From a virus, in IMG/VR virus record IMGVR_UViG_3300043544_000062, positions 1 through 21,982 of that record: a stretch of DNA of 21,982 bases. One strand, written 5' to 3'. Under the pieces are notes generated by a model that worked only from the letters and a program-made list of their open reading frames with translations, made no database searches and was not told the origin of the DNA. A program made the position numbers and the translations under genes. Positions 1 through 5,926 of the stretch are shown here, piece after piece (positions within the stretch are counted from its first letter, which is position 1; each line of letters starts with the position of its first letter).

Positions 1-417
1 TTCATCATAAACATCGAAAGGATTTGCGGCAGAGCCAAGAGCCTCTTTCTTTACGAGATATTCAACAACGTGAGCGTTGGTTAAAACGATGGTAGCTCCT
101 ACGACATTGCCCTGTGGAATGGGAAGCTTATCAGAGAAGATGATAACTCCAGAGCCAGCTACGACGACGCGTTCAGGCTTTGACCAGTCGCCATATTTGC
201 ATTTCCACTCGCCCTTTTGACCATCAGCGGTGACTTCCTGATACCAAGTGAGAGAGCGTGTATATTTATCAAGATTGACGAGAACTTGCACGGTTACAGA
301 GCGGACGAACTTTTGCACATCAGCTCCTGGAACGACTACAGTTTCGGAGAAACCAGTGCCAAGAGCCACGATTGCCAAGAGAACGATGCACGCTGCCAGC
401 TTTTTAATGTGCCGCAT
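1..417 (-). CDS. Secreted trypsin-like (HtrA-type) serine protease, 3' end beyond window
   Basis: The reading frame is open from ATG at 417 to the left edge (139 residues). Residues 1-24 form a signal peptide: basic MRHIKK, then a hydrophobic run. Residues 87-118 read VAGSGVIIF followed by TIVLTNAHVV, which is the oxyanion-side strand and catalytic-His motif (His116) of S1C/HtrA-like peptidases. The Asp and Ser of the triad would lie outside the window. The start is fixed by a perfect SD six bases upstream, which most other genes here lack. G+C is about 48% by hand count over 1-420, against about 32% in the next genes. It may be a host gene beside a prophage, a recent acquisition, or an assembly join. 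I am fairly sure of the protease family and unsure whether the gene belongs to the phage. Confidence 0.75.
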   Translation of the reverse strand, partial: MRHIKKLAACIVLLAIVALGTGFSETVVVPGADVQKFVRSVTVQVLVNLDKYTRSLTWYQEVTADGQKGEWKCKYGDWSKPERVVVAGSGVIIFSDKLPIPQGNVVGATIVLTNAHVVEYLVKKEALGSAANPFDVYDE

Positions 418-423
418 AGCTCT

Positions 424-433
424 TCACCTCCTT
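424..433 (-). promoter_or_regulatory. Perfect Shine-Dalgarno of the protease gene
   Basis: The minus strand reads AAGGAGGTGA, a 10-base match to the 16S anti-SD tail, six bases before ATG 417. It is notable because nearly all other genes in the window have no such site. Confidence 0.8.
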
Positions 434-470
434 GGGTGGCACTTCCCCCGTAGATTTTAAGGTGCTTTTT

Positions 471-501
471 GGGGACTTTGAGGAATTACCTCTCTGTCCC
501 C
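471..501. repeat. Inverted repeat at the composition break
   Basis: Arms GGGGAC (471-476) and GTCCCC (496-501) enclose a second pair, GAGG (480-483) and CCTC (489-492), with symmetric three-base internal loops. No T tract follows on the minus strand, so I do not call it an intrinsic terminator. It lies in the 106-base gap where base composition changes. Confidence 0.5.
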
Positions 502-523
502 ATCTTTAAATTATCACATTTTT

Positions 524-706
524 TTATTTTATTCCTTCTTCGGCGACCATTTCAAGGATTTTACTTTCTATTTTCAATGCCTTTTTGATATCTATCTTTA
601 ATTTTTTAGCAACTTCAGCAATAGGTTTTGTTATTCCATCCATAAAACCCCATCTCAAAAACATATAATCAACTTCTAATTGTGAAAGTTTATTTTTCTT
701 TGCCAT
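524..706 (-). CDS. 60-aa sigma70 region-4-like helix-turn-helix protein
   Basis: I chose ATG 706 (MAKKNK...) because it has the AAAAACTATG start context seen at many genes here. The frame stays open upstream to 808, and an ATG at 739 also has an AAAGGTG 5' of it, but both lie inside the zinc-ribbon gene. The protein reads LSQLEVDYMFLRWGF, then DGITKPIAEVAKKLKID, then IESKILEMV. That order, with LRxGF and a helix-turn-helix ending in IE, resembles sigma70 region 4, which contacts the -35 element and the beta flap. Regions 1-3 are absent, so it cannot be a full sigma factor. It could be an anti-sigma or co-activator mimic, or an unrelated small HTH protein. It overlaps the upstream gene by 17 bases. 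Confidence 0.6.
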   Translation of the reverse strand: MAKKNKLSQLEVDYMFLRWGFMDGITKPIAEVAKKLKIDIKKALKIESKILEMVAEEGIK

Positions 707-851
707 AGTTTTTAAAAATATATTTTCCTTGTACTTCATCTCTACACCTTTTTGAACAATACATTGCGTAAGGTTTATCTTTTGGAATATCTTTTCCGCA
801 CCAGACACAAGCCAGATATTTTGGTTTTATTGTTCTTTTTTTCTTTTCCAT
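690..851 (-). CDS. 53-aa zinc-ribbon protein
   Basis: Frame from ATG 851 to TAA 690. A basic N-terminus (MEKKKRTIKPK) precedes CVWCGKDI, and about ten residues later YCSKRCRDE, giving two CxxC-type pairs that would bind one zinc ion. This layout is common in small phage and plasmid zinc-ribbon proteins of unknown role. The four cysteines at ideal spacing, absence of internal stops and tight fit between neighbours make it a real gene. Its stop lies 17 bases inside the next gene, which suggests translational coupling. It may bind nucleic acid or RNA polymerase, but nothing here decides that. Confidence 0.8.
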   Translation of the reverse strand: MEKKKRTIKPKYLACVWCGKDIPKDKPYAMYCSKRCRDEVQGKYIFKNYGKEK

Positions 852-871
852 ATTTTACCACATTTTTACAT

Positions 872-1264
872 TCAAACCAAATACTTGTAATACTCGTATT
901 TTGCCTTTTCTTCCTCGGCATCTCTTTTTTTCCAATATACTCTAGGTAAAAAAATCTGTGCTCTATGGTCTTTGTCTTCTTCTTTAAAGTGAAAATACTG
1001 TCCGTGTTTTTTCATTTCTTCAGCCGTGGTCTCGTAAATGACATTTTCTTCTCTTTCCCAAACTTCAATCTTGTAATTGTTTGGTAAAAGAACTTCTTCA
1101 AAATACTGAGCATCTATTCCGATAGCATCTAAAACTCTCAAAATGTGTTTTGATGCGTGAATTGCTTTTTTAAACACCTTTCGTTCTGTATCTAAAAATC
1201 CTATAACCCGTTCTTCAGAAGTTCCTTCATTGATTCTAACTACAAACATTGTTTTACTTTTCAT
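872..1264 (-). CDS. Hypothetical phage protein, 130 aa
   Basis: No family recognised. The protein is charged and soluble, with a compact alpha/beta look: VIGFLDTERKVFKKAIHASKHI, then a strand-rich middle, and an acidic/basic C-terminus ending KYEYYKYLV. It has no signal peptide, membrane segment or cysteine motif. The start at 1264 overlaps the end of the winged-helix gene by 11 bases; ATG 1249 is an alternative five codons in. It sits in the same tight operon as the winged-helix, zinc-ribbon and sigma4-like genes. Confidence 0.75.
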   Translation of the reverse strand: MKSKTMFVVRINEGTSEERVIGFLDTERKVFKKAIHASKHILRVLDAIGIDAQYFEEVLLPNNYKIEVWEREENVIYETTAEEMKKHGQYFHFKEEDKDHRAQIFLPRVYWKKRDAEEEKAKYEYYKYLV

Positions 1265-1976
1265 AAATGGGTTTTACAACTATACGACCATCTGGTTTCT
1301 TAATCTCTTCAAATCTAATAATTTTAGGACCCTGTTTTTGTTCTTCAGCTACGACCTGGTCAATATACTTACAAATAGTTTCAAGAGTTATCTTTTTAAG
1401 ATAATCGGTATTTTTACATACCTGAATTGTTTTCTTAATCTGTTCATCGCTATAACCAATGAGGTTCCGGGCTGCTCTCAAGTTTCTTTTGATTATATGA
1501 TTAAACTGTTCTTTGTTTTCTGGTTTTAATCCCATTTCTTTCACAAATAAGGAGATAATATGCAAGTCCCTACGGGGCTTGCTTACTTTTAGTAAATTTT
1601 CTTTATATTCTTTTCTTTTATCTAAATCTGTTTTAGTAGCCTCCTTAAACTGTTTAATATCCTCCTTAACCAGTTTAAGTAGGTATACAACATTGGGCAA
1701 ATTTTGTTTCTGGCGATTTTCTATTTTGATTAAACCGTTTTCCTCTAGAATCTTATTATACTTTATCAAAGTTGGAATGCTTATTCCTAACTTAGATGCA
1801 ATAGTTTTTTGATTTGGATAACAATAACCTTTATCCCGAGCATACGAAGCATAAGCGTTATACAAAGCTAAACCAATAACCCCAATCTTAGATGCATATT
1901 CCTCGAAAACTACTCTATGAATCCAATACCAATCACTATTTCTTAAGTCTCTTACTTCAAATGATTCATTTTGCAT
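1254..1976 (-). CDS. Winged-helix (HTH_36-like) replication initiator or regulator, 240 aa
   Basis: The N-terminal residues 15-90 form a winged helix-turn-helix: IGLALYNAYASYARDKGYCYP, then QKTIASKLGISIPTLIKYNKILEENGLI. This is typical of phage replisome organisers and RepA/DnaD-type initiators with an HTH_36 domain. The C-terminal half (LKPENKEQFNHIIKRNLRAA, then a long helical stretch) may be a DnaD-like helicase-loading module, which is inference. I chose ATG 1976 over the in-frame ATG 1997 because it has the AAATACTATG context seen throughout the window and because 1997 lies within the T-rich tail of the leader terminator. It follows the SSB gene but has its own promoter and a structured leader, which suggests independent control, as expected for a replication initiator. 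Confidence 0.75.
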   Translation of the reverse strand: MQNESFEVRDLRNSDWYWIHRVVFEEYASKIGVIGLALYNAYASYARDKGYCYPNQKTIASKLGISIPTLIKYNKILEENGLIKIENRQKQNLPNVVYLLKLVKEDIKQFKEATKTDLDKRKEYKENLLKVSKPRRDLHIISLFVKEMGLKPENKEQFNHIIKRNLRAARNLIGYSDEQIKKTIQVCKNTDYLKKITLETICKYIDQVVAEEQKQGPKIIRFEEIKKPDGRIVVKPIYEK

Positions 1977-2002
1977 AGTATTTTTAGATTTTAACACAAA
2001 AC

Positions 2003-2066
2003 AAAAAGGATTGGGCGAGGGAGGTAAACTTGATAAATAAATTCTTGTTTACCATTCACCCAATCC
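2003..2066 (-). terminator. Intrinsic terminator in the leader of the winged-helix gene
   Basis: On the minus strand GGATTGGGTG (2066-2057) pairs with CGCCCAATCC (2017-2008, one G-U pair). Inside it GGTAAAC (2053-2047) pairs with GTTTACC (2029-2023). The 3' arm is followed directly by TTTTTGTTTTG. This terminator would stop transcription about 30 bases before ATG 1976. It shares its 3' half with the competing hairpin at 2017-2092. Confidence 0.6.
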
Positions 2067-2092
2067 TCTTTGCATTCAAGTTTACCTCCCTC
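2017..2092 (-). promoter_or_regulatory. 17-bp perfect inverted repeat: antiterminator or operator
   Basis: GAGGGAGGTAAACTTGA at 2092-2076 (minus) is exactly complementary to 2033-2017. As RNA it forms a 17-bp stem that uses sequence also needed by the terminator at 2003-2066, so the two structures compete. The 5' arm begins almost at the predicted transcription start and contains the SD (GGGAGG) of the tiny leader ORF. As DNA it could instead be an operator or replication site bound by the winged-helix protein. Confidence 0.6.
2049..2075 (-). CDS. Putative leader peptide MQRGLGEW
   Basis: An 8-codon ORF with AGGGAGG ending nine bases before its ATG. Its codons coincide with the 5' arm of the terminator hairpin, and the last sense codon is Trp. 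A ribosome here would block terminator folding, as in classical attenuation leaders. The ORF is very short and chance is possible. Support comes from the strong SD in a genome that mostly lacks them and from its exact position between the two competing arms. Confidence 0.35.
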   Translation of the reverse strand: MQRGLGEW

Positions 2093-2099
2093 TATCTTT

Positions 2100-2129
2100 A
2101 TTTTATTTTATACCAAAGACCTTTGTCAA
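2100..2129 (-). promoter_or_regulatory. Sigma70 promoter for the winged-helix gene
   Basis: Perfect -35 TTGACA (2129-2124), 18-base spacer, -10 TAAAAT (2105-2100, five of six). It lies just after the stop codon of the SSB gene. Transcription would start near 2093, so the RNA begins at the 17-bp inverted repeat. An earlier TAAAAT at 2110 would give a spacer of only 13. Confidence 0.6.
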
Positions 2130-2132
2130 GAG

Positions 2133-2705
2133 CTAAAACGGAATTTCTTCTTCTGGTTCCTCATCTTCAACAATCGGAATTTCTTCGCTAGATACTTTAG
2201 AACCCGAAGTAATTTTGGCTTTCATATTTTCAATAATCTGTTTTACTGGTTTGATTTTTTCCATTATCATTTCTTTCTCTTTGTCAGTTAAAGGAGTATT
2301 TTGTCTGGCGGGCAAAACAGAATAAATGGTATCTAATCCCCGTCCACTTCTTCTAATCGTAATATCATAATCGGGTATAGTATCAAAGGCATATTCTTCA
2401 CTTTTTGCCAATTCACCAATCTGTTGAAAAACCTTGTATCCAATTCTCAAAAGTTTAACTCTATTATCTGACCTATCGATAACCCAACCCAAAAACTGCA
2501 CCCTTGGAATTTCCCCTTTTTGACAGAAGGGGCATTTATCTTTTCCGATGCAAATCACTGATTTCCTTGTTTTTGTATCATAATGAACGCCGTAATCTTC
2601 AAATTCAGAAACAATTCTAATCTTATTATCTCCTTCTTTTAAGGACATCCAATCACTTTCCAATCCATATTTTTTACTTATAGATTTATAATCAGCAAAC
2701 TTCAT
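2133..2705 (-). CDS. gp32-like zinc ssDNA-binding protein with SSB-type acidic tail
   Basis: The N-terminus contains WMSLKEGDNKIRIVSEFEDYG, then His41, Cys52, Cys58 and Cys61 (CIGKDKCPFC). This H-x10-C-x5-C-x2-C arrangement recalls the zinc site of T4 gp32. The following strands (VQFLGWVIDRSDNRVKLL, and DYDITIRRSGRGLDTIYSVLP) fit an OB-fold core. The last residues, EDEEPEEEIPF, match the acidic tip ending in IPF of bacterial SSB, which recruits replication partners. It probably coats ssDNA during replication and recombination; the nuclease gene lies next upstream. The AAAAAGGTCG element lies 26 bases before the start, inside the end of the nuclease gene. I am fairly sure of ssDNA binding; the exact family is inference. 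Confidence 0.75.
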   Translation of the reverse strand: MKFADYKSISKKYGLESDWMSLKEGDNKIRIVSEFEDYGVHYDTKTRKSVICIGKDKCPFCQKGEIPRVQFLGWVIDRSDNRVKLLRIGYKVFQQIGELAKSEEYAFDTIPDYDITIRRSGRGLDTIYSVLPARQNTPLTDKEKEMIMEKIKPVKQIIENMKAKITSGSKVSSEEIPIVEDEEPEEEIPF

Positions 2706-2716
2706 ATTAGTGATTT

Positions 2717-3268
2717 TTAATTATTTTGTATCGACCTTTTTAACGCCTCGTGAAACCTTATTAAGGTTTTCACGATTTTCTCCCATCTAAACTTAGAGGG
2801 AGTATATGCAATTTGTTTTATAGAAAATGGATGGTATACTTGCCAGAGATATACTGGTAAATACCAACCCCTGTATTCACATTCTAACTGATACTGCCAT
2901 TTAACGGGTATATCCTCGTATAGTTTATAGGGACATTTAAGTTCGACCAAAAAATCTGGAAATTGAAAATCGGGTTTTACAACAAGAACAATATCTTCTC
3001 TAATCTGAATTTCTTTTTTGGGCTGATAAACACAATCTACTTTCATTTCTTCAAAAACTTTATGTAAATACTCTTCTGCAGCTATACCAGAACTAATACA
3101 CTTTGCTCCAAATTCATCAATAAGAGGTTTTTCTTGGAAAAAGTTCTCGGGAGTTAAATCGCCTTTAATTATTGAATAAATTTCGGAAGCATAATATCTA
3201 CCAAGCTCTCGCTTTTTATCTTCTTTCTTATTAACAAATTTAACAATAATCTCACTTAACTTTGCCAT
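2717..3268 (-). CDS. PD-(D/E)XK nuclease (RecB/Cas4/YqaJ-like)
   Basis: At 183 residues, the motifs occur in family order: SEIYSII near residue 28, GIAAEEYLHKVFE (61-73), VVKPDF with Asp100, VELKCP with Glu109 and Lys111, and WQYQLECEYRGWYLPVYLWQ, which supplies the QxxxE/Y helix. The four cysteines of the Cas4 iron-sulfur cluster are not present. Phage proteins of this type usually act as recombination exonucleases or process DNA ends. Its position beside an SSB is the usual recombination pair, though no annealase is seen here. The start has the AAACTATG context four bases after the previous gene. Confidence 0.8.
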   Translation of the reverse strand: MAKLSEIIVKFVNKKEDKKRELGRYYASEIYSIIKGDLTPENFFQEKPLIDEFGAKCISSGIAAEEYLHKVFEEMKVDCVYQPKKEIQIREDIVLVVKPDFQFPDFLVELKCPYKLYEDIPVKWQYQLECEYRGWYLPVYLWQVYHPFSIKQIAYTPSKFRWEKIVKTLIRFHEALKRSIQNN

Positions 3269-3271
3269 AGT

Positions 3272-3520
3272 TTATTCTTCTTTTACTTTTATATCGGGCT
3301 CCTCTTCTATTTTTTCCACTCTATTAAATGCTTCTTCGCTAAAATCCATTGCTAATTCAAATGCTTTTCTTGCCAGCGCCTCCAATTCTTCCAAAGCAAT
3401 ACCTTTTCCTTGATAAGCTTGTCCTATTAGATTACATAAACTTCCAAACGGCATCCACAACGCTTCTCTCAAAAACTTTTCATCCCATTGGGTTTTGGCT
3501 ATTATTTTATTGTTAGGCAT
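3272..3520 (-). CDS. Hypothetical protein, 82 aa
   Basis: No family recognised. The protein is mostly helical, with EALWMPFGSLCNLIGQAYQG and then a long amphipathic helix, ending in an acidic/basic tail. I prefer ATG 3520; the frame can start five codons earlier at a TTG (3535). An AAAAAGGTCG element lies at 3580-3589, farther upstream than usual (59 bases). The nuclease gene follows three bases after its stop, so the two are probably co-translated. Confidence 0.65.
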   Translation of the reverse strand: MPNNKIIAKTQWDEKFLREALWMPFGSLCNLIGQAYQGKGIALEELEALARKAFELAMDFSEEAFNRVEKIEEEPDIKVKEE

Positions 3521-3601
3521 GTTATTAACAATCAAGGTATAGGAACTTATATATTTTGATTTTTAGGTGTTTTCTCACCCGACCTTTTTAAGGTGCCAAT
3601 T

Positions 3602-3820
3602 TCAATTTTCTTTTGTCTCTGGCGTTTTCATAGGAAACCTTTCTGTTACTTCTGTTGTCAATTCTTCTATTACATTTTTTGCTTCTCTCAAACGATTAAG
3701 AAATTCCGCACTATCCACAATTTTATTATAGATATAATCTTTCAAGGCGTCTAATAAAATTTTTCTTACTTTTCTAACTTGGATTTGGATTTTTCTTTCG
3801 ATTTTTTGGGGTCTTGCCAT
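3602..3820 (-). CDS. Hypothetical basic protein, 72 aa
   Basis: Not recognised. A very basic N-terminal half (MARPQKIERKIQIQVRKVRK) is followed by predicted helices (ILLDALKDYIYNKIVDSAEF). This suggests nucleic-acid binding or a small regulator, but no defined fold can be named. AAAGGTCG lies 33 bases before the start, and the start context is AAAACTATG. Confidence 0.65.
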   Translation of the reverse strand: MARPQKIERKIQIQVRKVRKILLDALKDYIYNKIVDSAEFLNRLREAKNVIEELTTEVTERFPMKTPETKEN

Positions 3821-3874
3821 AGTTTTTGATTATTTTTTAAATCTTTTAAATTACGACCTTTATTTTGGGGCTTC

Positions 3875-3916
3875 TTTTTTCTACTCCGTCCTCGCAAAAG
3901 TAGGACAGAGTAAAAA
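3875..3916. repeat. Dispersed hairpin element, copy 1
   Basis: The core 3883-3911 folds on the minus strand as ACTCTGTCCT paired with AGGACGGAGT (ten pairs, one U-G) around a nine-base loop. T-rich and A-rich flanks lengthen the stem. A related element lies in opposite orientation at 6689-6717. The rest of the 149-base gap (3821-3969) holds no gene of its own, but see the possible extension of the next gene. Confidence 0.5.
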
Positions 3917-3969
3917 CAGAAACCTATCTATTCAATAAGTCCCATTTCTTCAATCCAGTTTTTGACAAT

Positions 3970-4251
3970 TTAAAAATCTTCACCCTCTAACTCTCTCACT
4001 GCCCCATCAAACCAATCCAAAAAATGATAACTAATACTTTCAATTTCTGGGGCATTTCCCGAAGGCATTCTATCAACCCATACCTCAAAATAATCTTGCG
4101 GTCCACCCCAACTCAATTCAATCGTCCAAACCTCTTTTTTGGTAACTGCCAACAAATTTTCTCCTGTTAATTGTCCTTTTTTTATTTCTGCCAATCTATC
4201 TTTTAAATTTTCGTCAATTCTTTGCTCGCAAGTTAAATGTTTTGCTTCCAT
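3970..4251 (-). CDS. Conserved-looking phage protein of unknown function, 93 aa
   Basis: The middle reads WTIELSWGGPQDYFEVWVDR and then ISYHFLDWFDGAVREL. I recall this 'LSWGGP ... DWFDGA' pattern from uncharacterised phage and plasmid proteins; no function is known to me. AAAAAGGTCG lies 25 bases before the start, which has the AAAACTATG context. After the TAA the same frame continues for 13 sense codons (IVKNWIEEMGLIE) to TAG at 3928. That looks like a natural C-terminus, so the gene may carry a recent nonsense mutation or be read through. Confidence 0.75.
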   Translation of the reverse strand: MEAKHLTCEQRIDENLKDRLAEIKKGQLTGENLLAVTKKEVWTIELSWGGPQDYFEVWVDRMPSGNAPEIESISYHFLDWFDGAVRELEGEDF

Positions 4252-4284
4252 AGTTTTATTTTTTATTTATTTTTTTCGACCTTT

Positions 4285-4527
4285 TTACTCAATTAAGAAA
4301 CCATCTTTTAGTGGAGGTGAATTTTCGTCGTAATTCCATTCTTGAGGATAGATATAAATTTTAGTTCTTGTTTTTCCCTTATCATTTACATAATCAACTG
4401 CTTTTATACTTAATCCCCACTTTTCAGCAATCTTTCCCGCCTCTTCTAAATCGTCAATCCCTATTAGCTGTTTTATTCTTTCATAATCTTCTAAAAAGCT
4501 TTTGAGAATATAGAAGGAATTGAACAT
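4285..4527 (-). CDS. Hypothetical protein, 80 aa
   Basis: Not recognised. The N-terminal half is helical (FLEDYERIKQLIGIDDLEEA), and the C-terminal half looks strand-rich (TRTKIYIYPQEWNYDE). There is no membrane segment or metal motif. AAAAGGTCG lies 30 bases upstream, in the end of the preceding gene. Start context AAAACTATG. Confidence 0.65.
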   Translation of the reverse strand: MFNSFYILKSFLEDYERIKQLIGIDDLEEAGKIAEKWGLSIKAVDYVNDKGKTRTKIYIYPQEWNYDENSPPLKDGFLIE

Positions 4528-4533
4528 AGTTTT

Positions 4534-4737
4534 TTATTTAGTTATTTTTTTATTTTTCGACCTTTTGAGGGTTTGATTTAATCTTGCTTTCATTCTTTCA
4601 TAGGCATCTTTCTTTCCAGCCAAATAATTGGCATATTCTGGAAGGTTAATCATTTCATAAAACTTAATTGTCGATTTCAATTCTCCTATTCTTTTTTCAA
4701 TTTCTTTTTTGAGTTGAATAATTTCTTCTACTAACAT
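4534..4737 (-). CDS. Small coiled-coil protein, 67 aa
   Basis: Almost entirely helical and charged: VEEIIQLKKEIEKRIGELKS with heptad-like hydrophobics, then YLAGKKDAYERMKARLNQ and a basic tail. Function unknown. Its start lies 41 bases inside the zinc-finger gene, with AAAAGGTCG 23 bases upstream. Its own last codons contain AAA AGG TCG (Lys-Arg-Ser), which is the leader element of the next gene. Confidence 0.65.
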   Translation of the reverse strand: MLVEEIIQLKKEIEKRIGELKSTIKFYEMINLPEYANYLAGKKDAYERMKARLNQTLKRSKNKKITK

Positions 4738-5257
4738 GGTTTAGAGTATTTTTTAATTTTCGACCTTTTAAAAGTTTTTTGATTTTTTCAACCCTTATTA
4801 ACCCGTGCTTATTAAATAAATGACTTTCTAAATGTTGATATCTTATTCCACACACCGGACACCTTTTCCACTCTCTTTTTACTTTCTCGTTTATTTCTTG
4901 TATTCTTTCAATGGCATCCCTTAAAGCCAATAAAGTTTTCCTTTGGATTTTCGTTCTTTTTTCTCCCTTTTTAAAAGCGTATTTCTTCCAGTTCTTGAAA
5001 TTCTCTTTCCAGGTTTTCTGCCAATTGGCAATTTTTCTTTTTTTCTCTCTTACCTCTTCAGAAATTAAGCCCCATTTGTAAGGTAGTCCAAAAATTCCTT
5101 TATATTCCCGAGCTGTTAACCCGTGAGCGTGCCAAATATGGGAACCCAAATGTTCAAATCTTTTATGGCAAATTAAACACTCAACCTTTAAGTCATCTTT
5201 GCTCTTTTTCAAAATCTCTTTTGTAGCAATTTCAATTGTTTTTTTAGTGATTAACAT
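4697..5257 (-). CDS. MucR/Ros-like protein with two C2H2 zinc fingers
   Basis: The first finger is CLICHKRFEHLGSHIWHAHG (Cys27, Cys30, His40, His45). It is followed by LTAREYKGIFGLPY and SEEVREKKRKIA, which matches the Ros/MucR signature of a C2H2-like finger, 'HGLT..EY...GLP' and a trailing basic helix. A second finger, CPVCGIRYQHLESHLFNKHG (Cys133, Cys136, His146, His151), repeats the pattern after a basic linker. A double arrangement is unusual for this family. Likely a DNA-binding regulator. It lies far down the early operon and uses a variant leader element (AAAAGGGTGG, 24 bases upstream). Confidence 0.8.
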   Translation of the reverse strand: MLITKKTIEIATKEILKKSKDDLKVECLICHKRFEHLGSHIWHAHGLTAREYKGIFGLPYKWGLISEEVREKKRKIANWQKTWKENFKNWKKYAFKKGEKRTKIQRKTLLALRDAIERIQEINEKVKREWKRCPVCGIRYQHLESHLFNKHGLIRVEKIKKLLKGRKLKNTLNHVSRRNYSTQKRN

Positions 5258-5303
5258 TTTATTTTTGGTTTCTTTATCCTTCCACCCTTTTAAATTTTAT
5301 TTT

Positions 5304-5459
5304 TTAATAAGGAAAAGTTTTTCCTCCAATAATCATTGCTAACAACCAAATGATTATTACGAGTATCAAACCACCTATTTCTTTCAATTTCTTAATTCGT
5401 TTTTGTCTTTTTTGGTTCTCAAGAAAATATTTTCGATAAATTATATAACTAGTTGCCAT
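5304..5459 (-). CDS. Small single-pass membrane protein, 51 aa
   Basis: Frame from ATG 5459 to TAA 5304, start context AAACTATG. A basic N-terminal segment (KRQKRIKKLKE) precedes one strong hydrophobic helix (LILVIIIWLLAMIIGG). The positive-inside rule predicts a cytoplasmic N-terminus. It starts three bases after radC. Function unknown; small early phage membrane peptides can be superinfection-exclusion or host-takeover factors, which is only a suggestion here. Confidence 0.7.
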   Translation of the reverse strand: MATSYIIYRKYFLENQKRQKRIKKLKEIGGLILVIIIWLLAMIIGGKTFPY

Positions 5460-5462
5460 AGT

Positions 5463-5882
5463 TTATATCAGGTCCTTCTCTTTGAATGATGTATACCGAC
5501 CTTTTTCTGAAATGATTATATGGTCTAATAAATCAATACCCAAAATTTTTCCTGCTTCTATCATTCTTTTAGTTATTTCTATATCTGCCATACTTGGTGA
5601 AACATCGCCCGATGGGTGATTATGAACCATAATTGCTCCAGTTGCTGAAACTTCTATAGCGGGTTTGAAAAATTCTCTGGGATGAACTAAATTTCCATCT
5701 ACTATTCCCAAACTTATTAACTCTACTCTTTTTATTACATTTCTACTATTAAGATACACCCCCCACAGGTGTTCTTTTGCTCTGTCTATTTCATTTTCTA
5801 CTTTCAAGACCTTGACTAAAATTTTGCTTACATCTTTGGGGCTCCCGATTGGTTTTCTTTGTTCTTTTATTTTTATTTCCAT
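5463..5882 (-). CDS. radC: RadC-type JAMM domain protein
   Basis: The hallmark HNHPSGDVSPSMAD is present: His87, His89, Ser97 and Asp100 form the JAMM zinc site with Glu37. The context LISLGIVDGNLVHPREFFKPAI and the C-terminal DHIIISEKGRYTSF match RadC (DUF2466/MPN). At 139 residues it lacks the N-terminal helix-hairpin-helix part of chromosomal RadC, as is usual for mobile-element copies. The biochemical role of this family is not settled; it was once thought to act in repair. AAAAGGTCG lies 18 bases upstream. Confidence 0.9.
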   Translation of the reverse strand: MEIKIKEQRKPIGSPKDVSKILVKVLKVENEIDRAKEHLWGVYLNSRNVIKRVELISLGIVDGNLVHPREFFKPAIEVSATGAIMVHNHPSGDVSPSMADIEITKRMIEAGKILGIDLLDHIIISEKGRYTSFKEKDLI

Positions 5883-5926
5883 ACTCTTTGATTTATTTTT
5901 CGACCTTTTATAGTTTTGCGTTATAT

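Noticed and set aside
2717-3268. Cas4 or CRISPR association for the PD-(D/E)XK nuclease
   Set aside because: No iron-sulfur cysteines and no repeat-spacer array anywhere in the window.
3883-3911. Hairpin considered as an intrinsic terminator
   Set aside because: The T run precedes the stem and A residues follow it on both strands, so it lacks the required U tail.
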